The notes: generated from the letters alone by a model not told the origin. A stretch of 64,000 bases of DNA from Skeletonema tropicum (GCA_037178625.1 CM074131.1:3224001-3288000); one strand, 5' to 3'. Shown: positions 19,665 through 31,754, counted from the first letter of the stretch. Program-made: numbers and translations.

Positions 19665-21775
19665 CTAACTTGAGAATTTACTATTCTTAGCAACTTTTAC
19701 CCTTGGCGGCCCATTGTACTCTCTAGAAGTAACAGCTTTCCAAGACCTCTTCTTTCCAGCCGTAGTAGTATCCGTCGTAGTGGGTTCCGTCGTCGGCGAA
19801 GTTGAAGAGTCTTGAGATGCAGCTTCCTTTGCAGCTATTTTCTTGTGCATGTCAGCAATGCACGACTTCATCATGCGCTCAAACTCTGGTGCCATTTCAG
19901 GGCATTGTTTGAGGAGATCACATGCCTCATTAAAGACTGGCTTCAATGCGACCTGTACATCTCTAGTAGAATCGACTTCTTGCAAAGAAAGGGTATCTTG
20001 TTGGTTCAATTCATCCATGATGGCTTCAAAGTTACCATCGCTTGAGGCACGAAGCACATCAATTTCACCAAGAATGTAATCATCATCAACAGAGGCTTCC
20101 AATTCTTGAGACCCAGATGGGAGATGAGTTTTTGACAACAACATATCAAATCTGTCAGACCTGTAATGTTGCAAGAGAGATGGGTACTATTCCAACCATT
20201 TCCGAACATATGAAAGGAACATCCGCCAATTCTAGCGTGTGGGCATAACAATTTGATCGCGATTCGAAGCTCCGCATTCTGTTGTGGATCTCCATCGCAG
20301 ATTAAGAAGCGAACTCTTGCTAAGACATGTGCGGGCAATATTTTCCTCAAGCCTTCCTGAAACACATACCGAAAGGATGCTCGTCGTTGGTCAGGCAACC
20401 ACACACGGCAGAAAACAACCTGCTTGTCGACACTTGTGCGGCATGAGAAGGTCAACAAGTGGAACCCATTCTTGTTTGTATGGCTCGTCACATCGAAAGT
20501 GACAACCTCAGGACATAGAAAGAAGTACCGCAAAACTTTTTCATGTGCCCATGAAATGCAGTGGAAAACATTTTCATCCTCAAGACCACGAGCCTTTCTC
20601 TCTTCCAAAGCAGATTCGGCAACTGGACGGAGACTTTCCCTTTCATCATCTTCCAGCAGAGGGACATCGTTTCTAACGTCGCCGAGAACCTTGGTAGACG
20701 TAAGTATCAGATGTTCGGAGGTCGATTCATCTTTTGTGGAGTAGAGCACATTGCAACGAATGTCGTCTGAGTACTTGAATGCGTCCAATAGGTTCTCAAA
20801 CTCGTCAGAGAATTCCTCATTCTCTAAGTTGTTGAGATGGCGTATTTGAGCAAGTGAAAGATATTTATCGAACTTCGCCGACATAAATTCCCGACTAGTT
20901 CCGTTGTTAGCAGTGGCATTGTTCACATGCGCGATATCATCAATCTCTGCTCCAGTCAAGGAACTCATTTGAGTGGGCATGAACTCTGGATCAAACTTGG
21001 GGTGGCCTTGGTGTTGAGAAGATCCAGCACCACTGAATAAGCTAATGAAAAAGCCAGCGGAGTCAACCTTCAACTTGAAAAGGAACTCACATGGAATTGA
21101 AAGGATAGCCCTGTTCCTGCGTCGTTTCAGAATTTTTCCTCCTTTCCCAGTACCTCTCCTTCTGCCCTTCATTTTATTGTTCACTAGATGACTTTCTCTG
21201 AAAGCAGTAGAGGTAGTAGTGGGGTCATTTGAATCCTCATCATCCTCAATATCTCCACCTCCGTCCACTGATTTCGCAGCATGCTTCCTTGCCTGTTTGT
21301 GCATCTTATTGGCATTACAATGCATACACGAGTAATCCTTAAAAAAATTCTTAAACTCGAGGACTGACCGACTAACGACGACTGAAGAGCCAGCCTTTTG
21401 GGCTTGAGATTTGATGAGAGACTCAATGGCTTTCAATTTTGATTCTTTCACTTGATCATCATCATCTTCTTTGATGGGTGGATATGCAGTGGGACAGAAG
21501 TAAAGCTTTTGAACTTATCCATTTTTGTTGCCGAGGTATGAACAGAAGTCAATTTCTTTTGGAGCTATATCTTTGGGGTCGGGTGTTTTCTTCCATGGGC
21601 CATCGTAAGGATAAAGTGGCAGAAAAATTTGACCTTTCCAGTGGTTTGCTGAATAAGCATAGTTACATTTATCATCTGTGAGGCTCAGAATATCATCCCG
21701 ACTGAGCTTTGTGAGGTTGATCTTCCGACCACTAGCAGTAGGAGACGGCCCTTCCATTGTCAAGGTGGCATTCAT
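19665..21775 (-). pseudogene. Mutator-like (MULE) transposase, disabled
   Basis: From ATG 21775 the frame encodes MNATLTMEGPSP and onward, is broken by TAA at 21515-21517, and continues in the same frame to about 20200. The catalytic region shows VVTFDVTSHTNKNGFHLL (first Asp, then the T-x4-N pattern), RVRFLICDGDPQQNAEL (second Asp) and GGCSFHMFGNGW (MULE C-x2-H). Directly after this the frame shifts and jumps to an acidic coiled tail (DDDYILGEIDVL...KKRSWKAV) ending at 19665. The third catalytic residue and any SWIM zinc finger are missing, suggesting an internal deletion as well as the nonsense codon. MULE transposases cut and paste DNA with long TIRs; I could not find matching TIRs here. 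Confidence 0.72.
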
Positions 21776-22269
21776 GGTGCGGTGGTAGGTAGGTGGTAGG
21801 TGTAGTGGGTGTGGGAGGTGCGGTGAGGTCGTGGAAGTGAACTCACCGTTGGCTTGGAGCGGATTTGAAATAGAGGAGGTTCTTGTGTGCAAGAAATCCA
21901 GTACCCGGACCTTTGGGTTGGAAATAATGGGACTCCGTCCTAATAACTGAACCTGAACTGCCAATAATAGGAATGACGGGAAAAATAGTCTGACTCTGAC
22001 ACCTACATACTTGAACTTCGCAACATGATATTTACAAGTCATATCTTGTTTGCAAATGCTCGACGCACTGTCACTTTCGGTTCATAGCCAGCCGCATAGC
22101 CATCAAAAGGATTCTTGTTGTTATCACCCTCCAAATGACACAAATCGATTCCAAAATGTTGTATTTTTTGTTTTCAGCAATGACAGATTCCAGCACTGTG
22201 TACAATTCCTTTTCGACACCTTACACTCACGGTATGCCTTTTGTCAAAGTAGTAAGCTGACTTTGAATC

Positions 22270-22500
22270 GGGTTGGCAAACGGAGGGAAATAGACTTGAT
22301 AAAGAAGGGCCGAGTCCCAATTGAGATCATTGCGCCACCCGGATGATCCGATTGGAGTTGGATCTGGTTCGGCAGCAACAAGTAATAAATACGAAACGTT
22401 TGCAGATCCCAGCGCAGCGAGAAGTTAGAGACATCGTGTTGTGTGATGGCAAAGGAAGTCTTTTTGGTATGGTTCAGTCCTGCAGCAAACATCAAAGGAG
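22270..22500 (-). pseudogene. 5' relic of a third BBE-like oxidase gene
   Basis: On the minus strand, GGATCTGCAAAC, CTTGTTGCTGCCGA, GATCCAACTCCAATCGGATC and GGGTGGCGCAATGATCT align in order with exon 1 of copies A and B. It reads VAAEPDPTPIGSSGWRNDLNWD against VAADDPTPTGSGWRSDLDWD. Homology fades on both sides and the frames break, so only the signal-peptide/N-terminal part remains. It lies in inverted orientation next to the MULE relic. Confidence 0.7.
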
Positions 22501-22908
22501 CCATAGTTTTTATCGAGTAGGGTTGTGCAGTTTATGGCAGATGACATCTGAGCAGCGCTAATGAGCTTGTATAGTATCACCGCCGACTATAATGGGCCAC
22601 AAGAATCGGCTCATGCGCATATTTACGACGATTGATCCGATTGTGTAGAATGTGATGCTTGTGAGGTGGTAATGACAAGAATCCTGTCGACGGCTAGCGA
22701 CGAGCATTTGGAAAGAAGCTTTGAATAGTAAATAATGCTTAGTAGGTATTAGATTTTTTCCAGTCAAGCAGATGCTTTCTAGATTTTCAAGACGATAGTA
22801 GTCGAAATGACTCCTACCATACATCTACATCTACAGAACAAACCAAGCTCTAATGTACAAACTTACTACATCTACTTCTTCTAGTTACATGATGCATCCA
22901 TTATTCAT
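22501..22908. other. Intergenic, nothing supported
   Basis: Only short frames without motifs are present. The right side is the 3' flank of the TMEM184-type gene. Confidence 0.4.
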
Positions 22909-24611
22909 TCATATTCCCTCAGCCTGATCAAGTGAAAAGATGACCTCTCCATCTGTCAAGGGACTGTTACCCCTCCGCGAACCACCTCCTCTCTCTCCAT
23001 TTCCTCCTCTTCCTGTACTAGATCCCTCTCCTCCTACTACAACACTACCAGCCATCCTTGAAATATCGGAAAAAGTTTCACTAGGATTCACTGTTGATAC
23101 TAAAGCTCGACTTACGCTCATTGGCCTATCAAGCTGATGAACCGTGGGCGGTTGATATTCGGTGTCGATTGATGAATCATTCACTACATTGTTGTCTTGA
23201 TCAAATAGGAACAACGTCTCGGTATTATTGTCATTTCCCCTGCCCATTCTCCTCCCTCGAAATGGCGAGCTTAACAAGGAAGAGTTGTTGAATGACTGAT
23301 CATGTCGTTGCAAGTAGTGTAAATAATCCGTATGAGGGAATGCATACAGATGCGCAACTGCAAACCCCAACATTTCAATGCAAATCAAAAAGGCTGGAAG
23401 TCCATCAGCCGCCATGGCTGCATCCCAATCACCAAATCCTTTGATCACTCCGACGGAGTAAAGCACTTGAATAAGGAAATGTTGCCAAAAGGTCGCAAAG
23501 ATGATACCCTTGATGCATATAAACTTCCATACTGGATTCCATTCCTTCAAATCATCCTTGGTGGCAAAGTATAGTGTCACAAGACAGTACAGAGCGTAGG
23601 CAATACTCACATTCATAATGATAGCAAGGTAGGTATACGAACTACTCCAGCCCCACTCCCCTTGGTGAAATCTATCTTGACTGTGCAATGTAATCACAAG
23701 AAATGTACCGACAATCTTGAAAAATACAAACTGAAGCACTCCATACTTGCAATTTAACAGAAACGGTCGACCCATCTGCCAAATACCACATTGCGACCGC
23801 ACCAAACATGTACTATGCTGTCCTAACTGTGGATCCTTCATGCGCAGTTTGTTGGCCAGTTGATCTTCCCCTCCACATAGTTCAATAATGTAGTAAACAA
23901 AGGAGGAGAGTACGAATGCCTCGTATAGTTCTCTGACGGCAGTGAGGTAGGGGGCTGCTGAGAGGAAGAAGAGGCTGAACCATGATTGGATGGAAAAGAT
24001 GGGTACCATGAAGAGGATTCTTACGACAAACTGTAGTATACATTTGTAGTACATATAATTGACGATTGTAAGAATTGCATAAGCCAGATGATAACACTAC
24101 ATCTAAAATATTCAAAGTACACACTCACCTTCTGAACCTGCGGCATATACCAATTCACCAAATGTTGCACAATCCCCAACACACTAATCGGAACAGTAAT
24201 CAACACAAAGCATCCAGCAATCCAATACAATGTCTGATTGATATGTCCCTTCTTTCCCGCCTCAACTGCAAAGTAGGGGAGGATACAAAAGACTACCCCT
24301 ATTAATGATATTGCCAATACTGCCGTGAGTATTCGAGTGAGTATGGGTATATATCTTGTTTTTATTCGAGAGGATGATGTTGTGTCTTCATTCTCGTCGG
24401 AGGAGGGGTTGTTGTGCAATAAATTATTATTTGTAGGGGAACTTCCATCTTGTGGATTGTAATAGTTATCATCGTTATCGTCGTTGTTGTCAATGAGCTG
24501 ACGACTTCGCTTTGTTGGGCTCATGGTAGAAGATGTTAGTGGTGATGAGACGACGTAGAGGGGATGTACGTCGTTTATTCTCCGTTCATCGACTGTTGGG
24601 CCCGACAGCAT
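22909..24611 (-). CDS. TMEM184 / DUF300 (organic solute transporter Ost-alpha type) membrane protein
   Basis: Two exons, 24611-24129 and 24030-22909, joined over a 98-bp intron (GTGAGT...ACTACAG), give ~534 residues. The first ATG is 24611; 24524 is a possible alternative. A polar N-terminal Asn/Asp/Ser region precedes about seven hydrophobic helices. Family signatures are MPQVQKFVVRILFMVPIFSI (formed across the splice), LYEAFVLSSFVYYIIELCGGE, LQFVFFKIVGTFLVI, and FICIKGIIFATFWQHFLIQ. The family comprises 7-helix proteins of the plasma membrane and endomembranes related to bile-salt/steroid carriers; the substrate here is unknown. The C-terminal tail is Ser/Gly-rich and probably cytosolic. 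The intact splice and helices argue for a functional gene. Confidence 0.88.
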
Positions 24612-24962
24612 GAAACGAGTCGCCGATTGTGTTTTAAAAGATTTTTGCAAATAGAAGAGTTGTAATTATATACATGCGCGGAGTCTTTCGATTCAGATAG
24701 TGGTTGTTGCTCCGACTAACGATGCACAGAGCAAGTCAATAACAGCGTCAGTGACAAGTCATACTACAGCTCCACAGCATGAAATACGGCGCTTTATGTC
24801 ATGTTGATTTGTTGATCGATGTTTTTCAAAATCCAAACGGAGAAGGCCAAAATTTTGCGCCATGGCAGCCTTCCGCCGCGCCAAATTTTAAATTCGGGGA
24901 AATGAAAGCTTCGTTATCGATGACATCTTCTGACTTGTGCTGATCTGTAAAAAAATGAAAAT

Positions 24963-26616
24963 AAACCTAATAGCAGGCTACTTAAGGTCGAACACAAGTA
25001 ATTCGTACTACTATTCCTACGTACAAATCGCTATTTTGGCCGTAGCTAGAGGGACGATTCCTATCGTAACCTCAAATTCGCTAAACGGTACCACTCAAAT
25101 CCACCCTCCGAATGTCATCTTTTACACCCTCACCATGATGTCCTCCACTCCTATGGCCACAGTTATGCACAACCAATAAAACCACCCATGATACTCAGCT
25201 TATCCGATCTTATACATCATCATCTAAGCGACAACGACGGCAATACTCAGTTGATTGATCGAAAATGAAGAAAATAACGTCGCCATCGACGGCATAAAAT
25301 CCACAACTTTTACCTCCCTTCACCACTCCCACGGACGTTTGCGTGGTGATAAACATCTAATGAGGGGCTTTCCTCGCATCCAATCGATATGCGGTATATG
25401 AGGGACATCTTTTGCTACCTGAACTGTTCACAAACATCAACTAGTACATGATCAAGCACATTTTATCAGTGAGAGGCAATCTATTTTTCTATCCAGGGTG
25501 TATGCAATAATCAACTTTGTAAGGAGCCAATAACTGCATATGGGTGGTTGACCGTGTAAGATACATCATTTACAGTCAAAAAGAGGCTTATGCATTGGCA
25601 GTGCATGATAGAGTTTAATATCAGATAGATTATGTCATTATTTGTTGTTGTTTTATATAAATTATTAAATAAGTAATACTTGATAAATATGATGTTCATC
25701 TCAACATACTTTATTGATAACACTCCCATGGATGTATACTATCATAATAATGATATATCAATGCTCCTTTAATCGATATCCACGCTGTTTCCATTAAATT
25801 GTCATTTGATTGTTGTGATCGATGGAAACGACAAATTGTGTAAATTTTTGCACCGCGTAGGCGACGTTGTACAGCCTTTCCTTCCGCTCCAGAGTACCAA
25901 GCCGTCGCCTATAAACATATTGGAGTCGAGAGAGCGGGTTGGTTGCCTTTGGAAATGGTTTATCTCCCCTCTTTACTGCACAGCAGCGTTGATATAAAAA
26001 ATGATTTCAAATATGTTGACACCGAGTAACCGACGTTCCGGACGACGCAATCGGGCGAAGAAGCTGTTACCAAGACACTGATGCCTCCCTATGGATATAT
26101 AGTATCGATTGTTGCGTCGTGGTGTCATCGTAAATGGTGCAAATGATGTTTACCCAAGGCATTAGTCGACAACATCAGTTGCATCATCCAATTTCCGTTA
26201 CGTCGCGGGGCAAAAATTATTTCTCTTGGGATAGGTCGAACCAAGCGAACCTTTTTCGAAGGCGATCTACAAATTGGTTTCTCCGTCTTATATTGCAAAG
26301 GGTTCGCTTGGTACAGTGTCGATTTTGTACTACTAGGCAGTCCACAATGGCATCATGGTGATTGTGCTGTGGTTGTGTCTTTGGCCGTTTATCACGGTGA
26401 AAATGTGTGAGACAGTGCAGTCCGAAGTCGCATAGTGCAGTCCGAAGTCGTTGGGCGAGGTGGGGCGTGACTTGAAACGGCCGTTTTTGAGTTCGCACGA
26501 GGATATACTAATTCCTATCGTAGACCTACCAGCCCATTTTGCCTAACAAACGGCCAAATTTAATTAGTGATTTTTTACTTGTGTTCGACCTTACTTAACA
26601 GGGCTTTTAGGTTTGT
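24963..26616. mobile_element. Putative 1.65-kb TIR-bounded element
   Basis: The left end (24963-25005, AAACCTAATAGC...AAGGTCGAACACAAGTAA) is mirrored at 26573-26616 with an identical 18-bp core and a few indels outside it. The interior holds no convincing ORF. It contains a smaller inverted pair (AACCAAGCGAACC near 26230 against GGTTCGCTTGGT near 26300) and a 17-bp direct repeat AGTGCAGTCCGAAGTCG (near 26415 and 26432). No transposase and no clear target duplication were seen. Confidence 0.45.
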
Positions 26617-26909
26617 CTCCCTTGATGCCGTCGCCACGTCATTTGCTCTCTTGACATTCTCATGAACACCCGACTTGACTGAGAACACTGCATTTTACGC
26701 AGGGCACATACCTGATTTTACGTCCATCGCGTAGCCATCGCGTCGCCATCGTCTCTGCCGGTTAGTCGATGAGAAGTATACAATACATACTTAGCCTGCC
26801 GTCGGTGTGATTGACGTTGACAGAATTACAGCAGCAATACACAAATACCTGCAGCTGCTCATCCTACAGCAATAATCAATATATAGTGGCTTCAGAATAC
26901 TATAATTCT

Positions 26910-29900
26910 ATGTCTAAAATGGAGGACGATCAACAACCACCTCCGTTTAAAAAAAATAAACATACCAATCCCATAATGAACAATAACATTTCCAACGATG
27001 CATCAACATCTTCATTCTCTGCATACAAACCAAACGATACTGCCGCCGCTGCCGGATCGACTTCCACAATGATGGATACAACTAATGACGATCCTTCAAT
27101 TGCTGCCGCCGCCCCTGCAGTTGCTGGCAGCAATATCTCCACATCAGCTGCAGTAGCCGGCGGCGGTACGATAATGGAGCCATCATCATCTCTATCCTCG
27201 CTCGCACTATCTCAACAACAACAGGCGCTGATGCCCACACCCCAACACCATCACTCCATCATGATGAATCGTCCATCCTCACTCAGTTCCAAAAGTCGTT
27301 ACAGCGGAACTGCCTCCACCAACACCACCGCTGCCGCTGCCGTCAATAATAATATCAATCGACCACATGCCTACTTTGCCTCCTCCGAGGAAGAAAGTGA
27401 GGCAGAATTAACCGAGGTGGATTCTCATTCCTCTGCGGATCATCATCATCCTCATCATCATACTCATCGTAGCAGTAGTCGGCATCAGAATCCACATCAG
27501 CCAATGAGACTTAGTGGAATATTGACCAGTTCCAAATTACGTTTGTCAGAGATTGCTTCCAAAGTGTCAAGTGCTGGTGGAGGTGGGGGGAGTGGTAAAC
27601 GTCAGCAGCAACAGCAACAGCAGGGGATAATGGAACGAAAGCCTCCTGCTCCGGTAGTTTCCTTTATTCCACAACAATTGCATCAGCAGAGACAACAACA
27701 ACAGCAGCAGCAGGATAATGGTAGTAGTGATGATCGAAAGCCCATCAAATTTCAACATCCTCCTGGTGGGGGGGATACTACGACAACTAGTCATGAGGAA
27801 CGGCGAAACAACAACCCCTTGTCGTCGTTTCCTCCCCCTCATACTGTGACTGTAGGGGGAAATACTACCGCGGGAGGAGGAGTAGGAGGGGGAGGAGGTG
27901 TTGGTGTTGCATTATCAGCTGGTGGTAGTATTCCATCGGCTGCTGCATCTGCAGCTTCATCCAATATTGCCGACAATCACAACAGAAACAGCAGTAGTAT
28001 TGGTAGTACAGTTGGTATTGGCAGTGGTGTTGGTGCATCACCAACCTTTCGTCCACAACGACGTCCACGTGGTCGTAGTAATGCTACCACCAGTAGCATC
28101 TCAGCTGATGGTAACGCTTCCATTTCCTCCTCACACAACATCAATCACAACAACAATACTCCATTCGGTAATGCATCCTCATCCTCACAACCACCACTAC
28201 TACCATCCAACACAGTAGCCCAACATCATCACAACATCAACAATAATCCACATCATAATCATCATCACAATAATCGACACACGAATAATCATCGTAGTCA
28301 CCATCACCACCATCATCATCACGGACGAAAGCATCACGTACCACGAGGACTACCCGTATTCAAAGATCCACGGTCTTGTATGTGGACATCGACACATGAT
28401 GCCAATGCACCCAGTGAAGATCGATATTCAAGTTTGGTCAATGTGTTATTACGCCCTCCCAAGACTATGAATGCGAGTAAGAATTTGAGTGGGGGGAGTA
28501 ATACAAGTGTGGAGGATGAGGTTGGTGGTGGTGGGAATAGTGTTGGATCAAATAAGAAGAAGAAAAGTGATGGAGGTGTTAATGTTGCTTCTGCTGGTGC
28601 AGTGGGGGGAGGAGTGGAAACGAATGGGGGAGATAATGGATCCAATTGTGAATCATCAAGTGGTAACAATCTCAAGAATGATTCACCACAACAACAACAA
28701 CAACAACAACCAAGTAATCCATCACAACAACCACAACCATCATCATCATCCTCCACACATCCAGAACAACAAGTACACATCCCCCCCTCCGAAGAAGATG
28801 AAGATAACACCTCACTCATCCGTCTCTCCCTCTGGTCCGTCATTGATGGTCACGGTGGAGGATGTGTCGCAACCTACGCTGCCGAAGTGTTATTGCCCCA
28901 CATTGCAGCCTCAGTGGCACGATCACTCAAATCTGAAATTGTCGATCGGGGTGTATGTAATGTCAATGGACAGTTGAGAGATGCGAATGCATTAGATTTG
29001 GATGGATTAATTCGTAGTAGTGATCGGAGTCGTTATGAAGGTAATAACAACAATGGTGGTGGTGGACGGAGTGTGGGTAGTACAGCAAGTGGTGGAGGTG
29101 GAAGTAAGAGTAGCAGTGGTGGACGAAAAAGTAAAAGTGCCATAGATCGTCAACGTGAGGCGGGGATTGATGTGGTCAATCCGAATAGTATTCATTATCG
29201 ATCACCGTATGAGGATAGTGGGAGTGAGGGGGAGTGTCAGGGTGTGGATGATCCAGATGATGATGAGGATATTGATGATGATGACGATGATCATGCCAGT
29301 CGTGGAACGAAAAGTACCACCGGACAACCATCGTCAAGGATGAGTCGAGGAGAAAGTGAAAGTGAGAGTGAGGCGGAAAGTGAAGCACCCGTGAGTGTTG
29401 CGAGTAGTTTATTACCAGGTAATCCAATCTGTGCCAATAGTCACGAGGAGAGTGTCAGTTCGGTAAAAACAAGTGTCAAAACGGCAGTAAGTCCGGTGAT
29501 GCAGCATGCTCCCGTGGGGACACATAGTCCTGCCGAAGTGGCGGCGATTACTCGTGCGATTACCGACTCGTTCTTGGCAGTGGATGAAGGGTGGATTAAT
29601 TCGATTGATCCGGTAACGACACATCAAACGTCTTGTGTGAGTAATGGACGGTGGAATGCTGGAGCATGCGCATTGGTAGTATTTATTATACAACGATTGG
29701 ATTGGTGTCGTTCCTCACGGGTGGATCATGAGACACACCATCGAGAACGTGGTGAGAGGGGATTTGATGATACGTCGCATAATAAGGATGCAGCCCGGAG
29801 GAGAAAATTGGATTATGCGACTAAAAGCAAGAGTGTGAGCTCATTGAGTACATTGTCATCCACATCCTCTATTACCACGGAAGCAAATACGACGGAAATG

Positions 29901-31754
29901 CTGGCGGAGGAGTCGGAGATTACCGAAACGGAAGATGATTATGATTATGTATCAGATATTTTTGGTCCACGTCGACGCAGGAGGAAGAAGACGGGGCTAA
30001 CGGATGATCCTCACAATGAGGAGGGTGTTCTAATCCCAACGCCCGCGGGATGTAAGTGTCATTACTATCGACCACACGATGCCATGTTGTACACTGCACA
30101 TGTTGGCGATTGCCGCGCGGTAATGTTAGGGTCTGCTCCTCCCCGCACCATCAAGGTCCCTCCGGAGGGTCACTCTTCTCACTCACACTCTCTCGATTGT
30201 CCAAGTGAGGATACGAGTAGTAGTGAGAGTATTGCCGATGAAATTAGCAGCAGTGATCATGATTCGGATAGCAGCGAAGATTTGGATTTCATTAGCCCCG
30301 ATGGGATGCTCGGATATGTTCGAAGATCGAAACGTCAACGTCACAATGAGAATAGTGCAATTGAACACCAACAACCTTTTGTTCCACTACCGCCACTCAA
30401 TCGTCGTGACTCATCCTCAGAGGAGAGTGCCATTGAGAGTGATGATTCAACCTCTACGACACACGAGTCCTTCAACAGGGACAGCAGTGCAATTCGAGCT
30501 GGAAGAGGGCGTGTAGCTCGAGTTGATGTTGTGGATGTGAACCGTCCATTCAATAACCTGGAGGAAGACAAACTACTCGAAACTGAAGACGAAGAGGAAA
30601 TCAAGGAGATTAGATCTGTCAGATCAGGATCCCCGACGCAAATGGATCGAGCGACTTCGCCCACAGCCACAGAACCCACGCAATTGGTAGCTGATCCTGT
30701 CCACCCACCTCCATCCCCACTGAGTATGTTAATGAGACCCATTGATTTGACTACAGATCATTCAGCATACAATCCAGCTGAGGTTACTGCCGTGCTGAGG
30801 CGTTGCAACAATGCTCCGAAAGCCATTTCTTCTGCTTCCGGTGGAGGAATCAAACGAGTTGCTGGCTCGTTGGCAGTAACTCGCGCCCTTGGTGATGCAT
30901 ATTTGAAAACTCCTCGATTGTCTTTCTTCCCATACAAACGTCACGCACCCTACATAACTGCTCGCCCAGAAGTGAATTGCCGTGTCCTTACCAAAGGCGC
31001 GGATCGTATTCTAATCTTGGCAAGCGACGGTGTTTGGGAGCGTGCTGCAGGTGATGACGTCCTGAGGTGGGTAAGGAATTACTATAATGCACGTATTGCA
31101 GGAGTGAAAGATCAGCACCTTCACCCCCCGCTCTATGCTGGTGGGGTGGAAGAACACCCATTTGGTGAGATTACGAAGAGAATTTCGAGGAGGAAATATG
31201 GGAATAGACATAGTGATGGTGGCGATGAGGAATTTGATGGGAATGAAAATGCATTGGGCGATGGTGGATCTATTAGTGATCAATGCTCCACTGAGAGTAA
31301 GGCGGCAACTTTGACACCACCGACCGACAACACGAAGAGTACAGAATCTTCTGGTAATGCCGCATCGGAGGAAAAACTGGATGAGTCGGATGCAGCAACG
31401 TCATCTGAAGCTACAACTGGGACTACAACTACTGCTGACGAAACAACCGCAACTGCCAAGGTGGGGACTAAAAGGAAATATCCCGGAAGTACTGGCAGCG
31501 TGTCTACTCGATCCAGCACAGCTTCTTCTAGACTCGGTCGTGGTACTCGTCGTCACCGCTCTTCCCGACCATATTCTTTGGCAATTCCCACTGTATCGGA
31601 GGTCATCGTTCGGAAGGTACTGAACAAAGTGAGGAAAACTAGAAATATCTCGAGCTTGAGGATGCTCATGTCTTTACCAAAGGGTAGAGCGAGAAGGTCA
31701 AAACATGATGACATCACGGCCACAGTGGTAGATTTGTCAGGCTTTGTTAGTTGA
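26910..31754 (+). CDS. Giant PP2C-type Ser/Thr protein phosphatase
   Basis: 1614 residues from ATG 26910 (the frame extends 99 bp upstream without an ATG). PP2C motifs occur in order: SVIDGHGGG (metal-binding D646), TAHVGDCRAVM (D1067), SLAVTRALGDAYLKTP, RILILASDGVWE (D1373) and the last metal site HDDITATVVDL (D1601). All key aspartates are present, so Mn/Mg-dependent phosphatase activity is plausible. The spacing is extraordinary: a typical PP2C core is about 250-300 residues, but here it spans ~960 because of Ser/Asp/Glu-rich insertions between motifs. The N-terminal ~600 residues are Asn/His/Gln/Ser low complexity, including an eight-His run near 28300. DGHGGGCVATYAAEVLLPHI resembles the pyruvate-dehydrogenase-phosphatase subtype, but no transit peptide is evident. 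Confidence 0.88.
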   Translation: MSKMEDDQQPPPFKKNKHTNPIMNNNISNDASTSSFSAYKPNDTAAAAGSTSTMMDTTNDDPSIAAAAPAVAGSNISTSAAVAGGGTIMEPSSSLSSLALSQQQQALMPTPQHHHSIMMNRPSSLSSKSRYSGTASTNTTAAAAVNNNINRPHAYFASSEEESEAELTEVDSHSSADHHHPHHHTHRSSSRHQNPHQPMRLSGILTSSKLRLSEIASKVSSAGGGGGSGKRQQQQQQQGIMERKPPAPVVSFIPQQLHQQRQQQQQQQDNGSSDDRKPIKFQHPPGGGDTTTTSHEERRNNNPLSSFPPPHTVTVGGNTTAGGGVGGGGGVGVALSAGGSIPSAAASAASSNIADNHNRNSSSIGSTVGIGSGVGASPTFRPQRRPRGRSNATTSSISADGNASISSSHNINHNNNTPFGNASSSSQPPLLPSNTVAQHHHNINNNPHHNHHHNNRHTNNHRSHHHHHHHHGRKHHVPRGLPVFKDPRSCMWTSTHDANAPSEDRYSSLVNVLLRPPKTMNASKNLSGGSNTSVEDEVGGGGNSVGSNKKKKSDGGVNVASAGAVGGGVETNGGDNGSNCESSSGNNLKNDSPQQQQQQQPSNPSQQPQPSSSSSTHPEQQVHIPPSEEDEDNTSLIRLSLWSVIDGHGGGCVATYAAEVLLPHIAASVARSLKSEIVDRGVCNVNGQLRDANALDLDGLIRSSDRSRYEGNNNNGGGGRSVGSTASGGGGSKSSSGGRKSKSAIDRQREAGIDVVNPNSIHYRSPYEDSGSEGECQGVDDPDDDEDIDDDDDDHASRGTKSTTGQPSSRMSRGESESESEAESEAPVSVASSLLPGNPICANSHEESVSSVKTSVKTAVSPVMQHAPVGTHSPAEVAAITRAITDSFLAVDEGWINSIDPVTTHQTSCVSNGRWNAGACALVVFIIQRLDWCRSSRVDHETHHRERGERGFDDTSHNKDAARRRKLDYATKSKSVSSLSTLSSTSSITTEANTTEMLAEESEITETEDDYDYVSDIFGPRRRRRKKTGLTDDPHNEEGVLIPTPAGCKCHYYRPHDAMLYTAHVGDCRAVMLGSAPPRTIKVPPEGHSSHSHSLDCPSEDTSSSESIADEISSSDHDSDSSEDLDFISPDGMLGYVRRSKRQRHNENSAIEHQQPFVPLPPLNRRDSSSEESAIESDDSTSTTHESFNRDSSAIRAGRGRVARVDVVDVNRPFNNLEEDKLLETEDEEEIKEIRSVRSGSPTQMDRATSPTATEPTQLVADPVHPPPSPLSMLMRPIDLTTDHSAYNPAEVTAVLRRCNNAPKAISSASGGGIKRVAGSLAVTRALGDAYLKTPRLSFFPYKRHAPYITARPEVNCRVLTKGADRILILASDGVWERAAGDDVLRWVRNYYNARIAGVKDQHLHPPLYAGGVEEHPFGEITKRISRRKYGNRHSDGGDEEFDGNENALGDGGSISDQCSTESKAATLTPPTDNTKSTESSGNAASEEKLDESDAATSSEATTGTTTTADETTATAKVGTKRKYPGSTGSVSTRSSTASSRLGRGTRRHRSSRPYSLAIPTVSEVIVRKVLNKVRKTRNISSLRMLMSLPKGRARRSKHDDITATVVDLSGFVS

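Noticed and set aside
20006..21451. Start of the MULE ORF at GTG 21451
   Set aside because: The same frame is open upstream through an in-frame TAA to ATG 21775 with coding-like sequence, so the GTG is only an internal codon.
24963..26616. Autonomous transposon
   Set aside because: Inverted ends are present but no transposase, and the ends differ by several indels; left as a low-confidence element.
27567..30742. Minus-strand ORFs opposite the PP2C gene
   Set aside because: Low-complexity antisense of Asn/Ser/His/Asp tracts without start context or domains.
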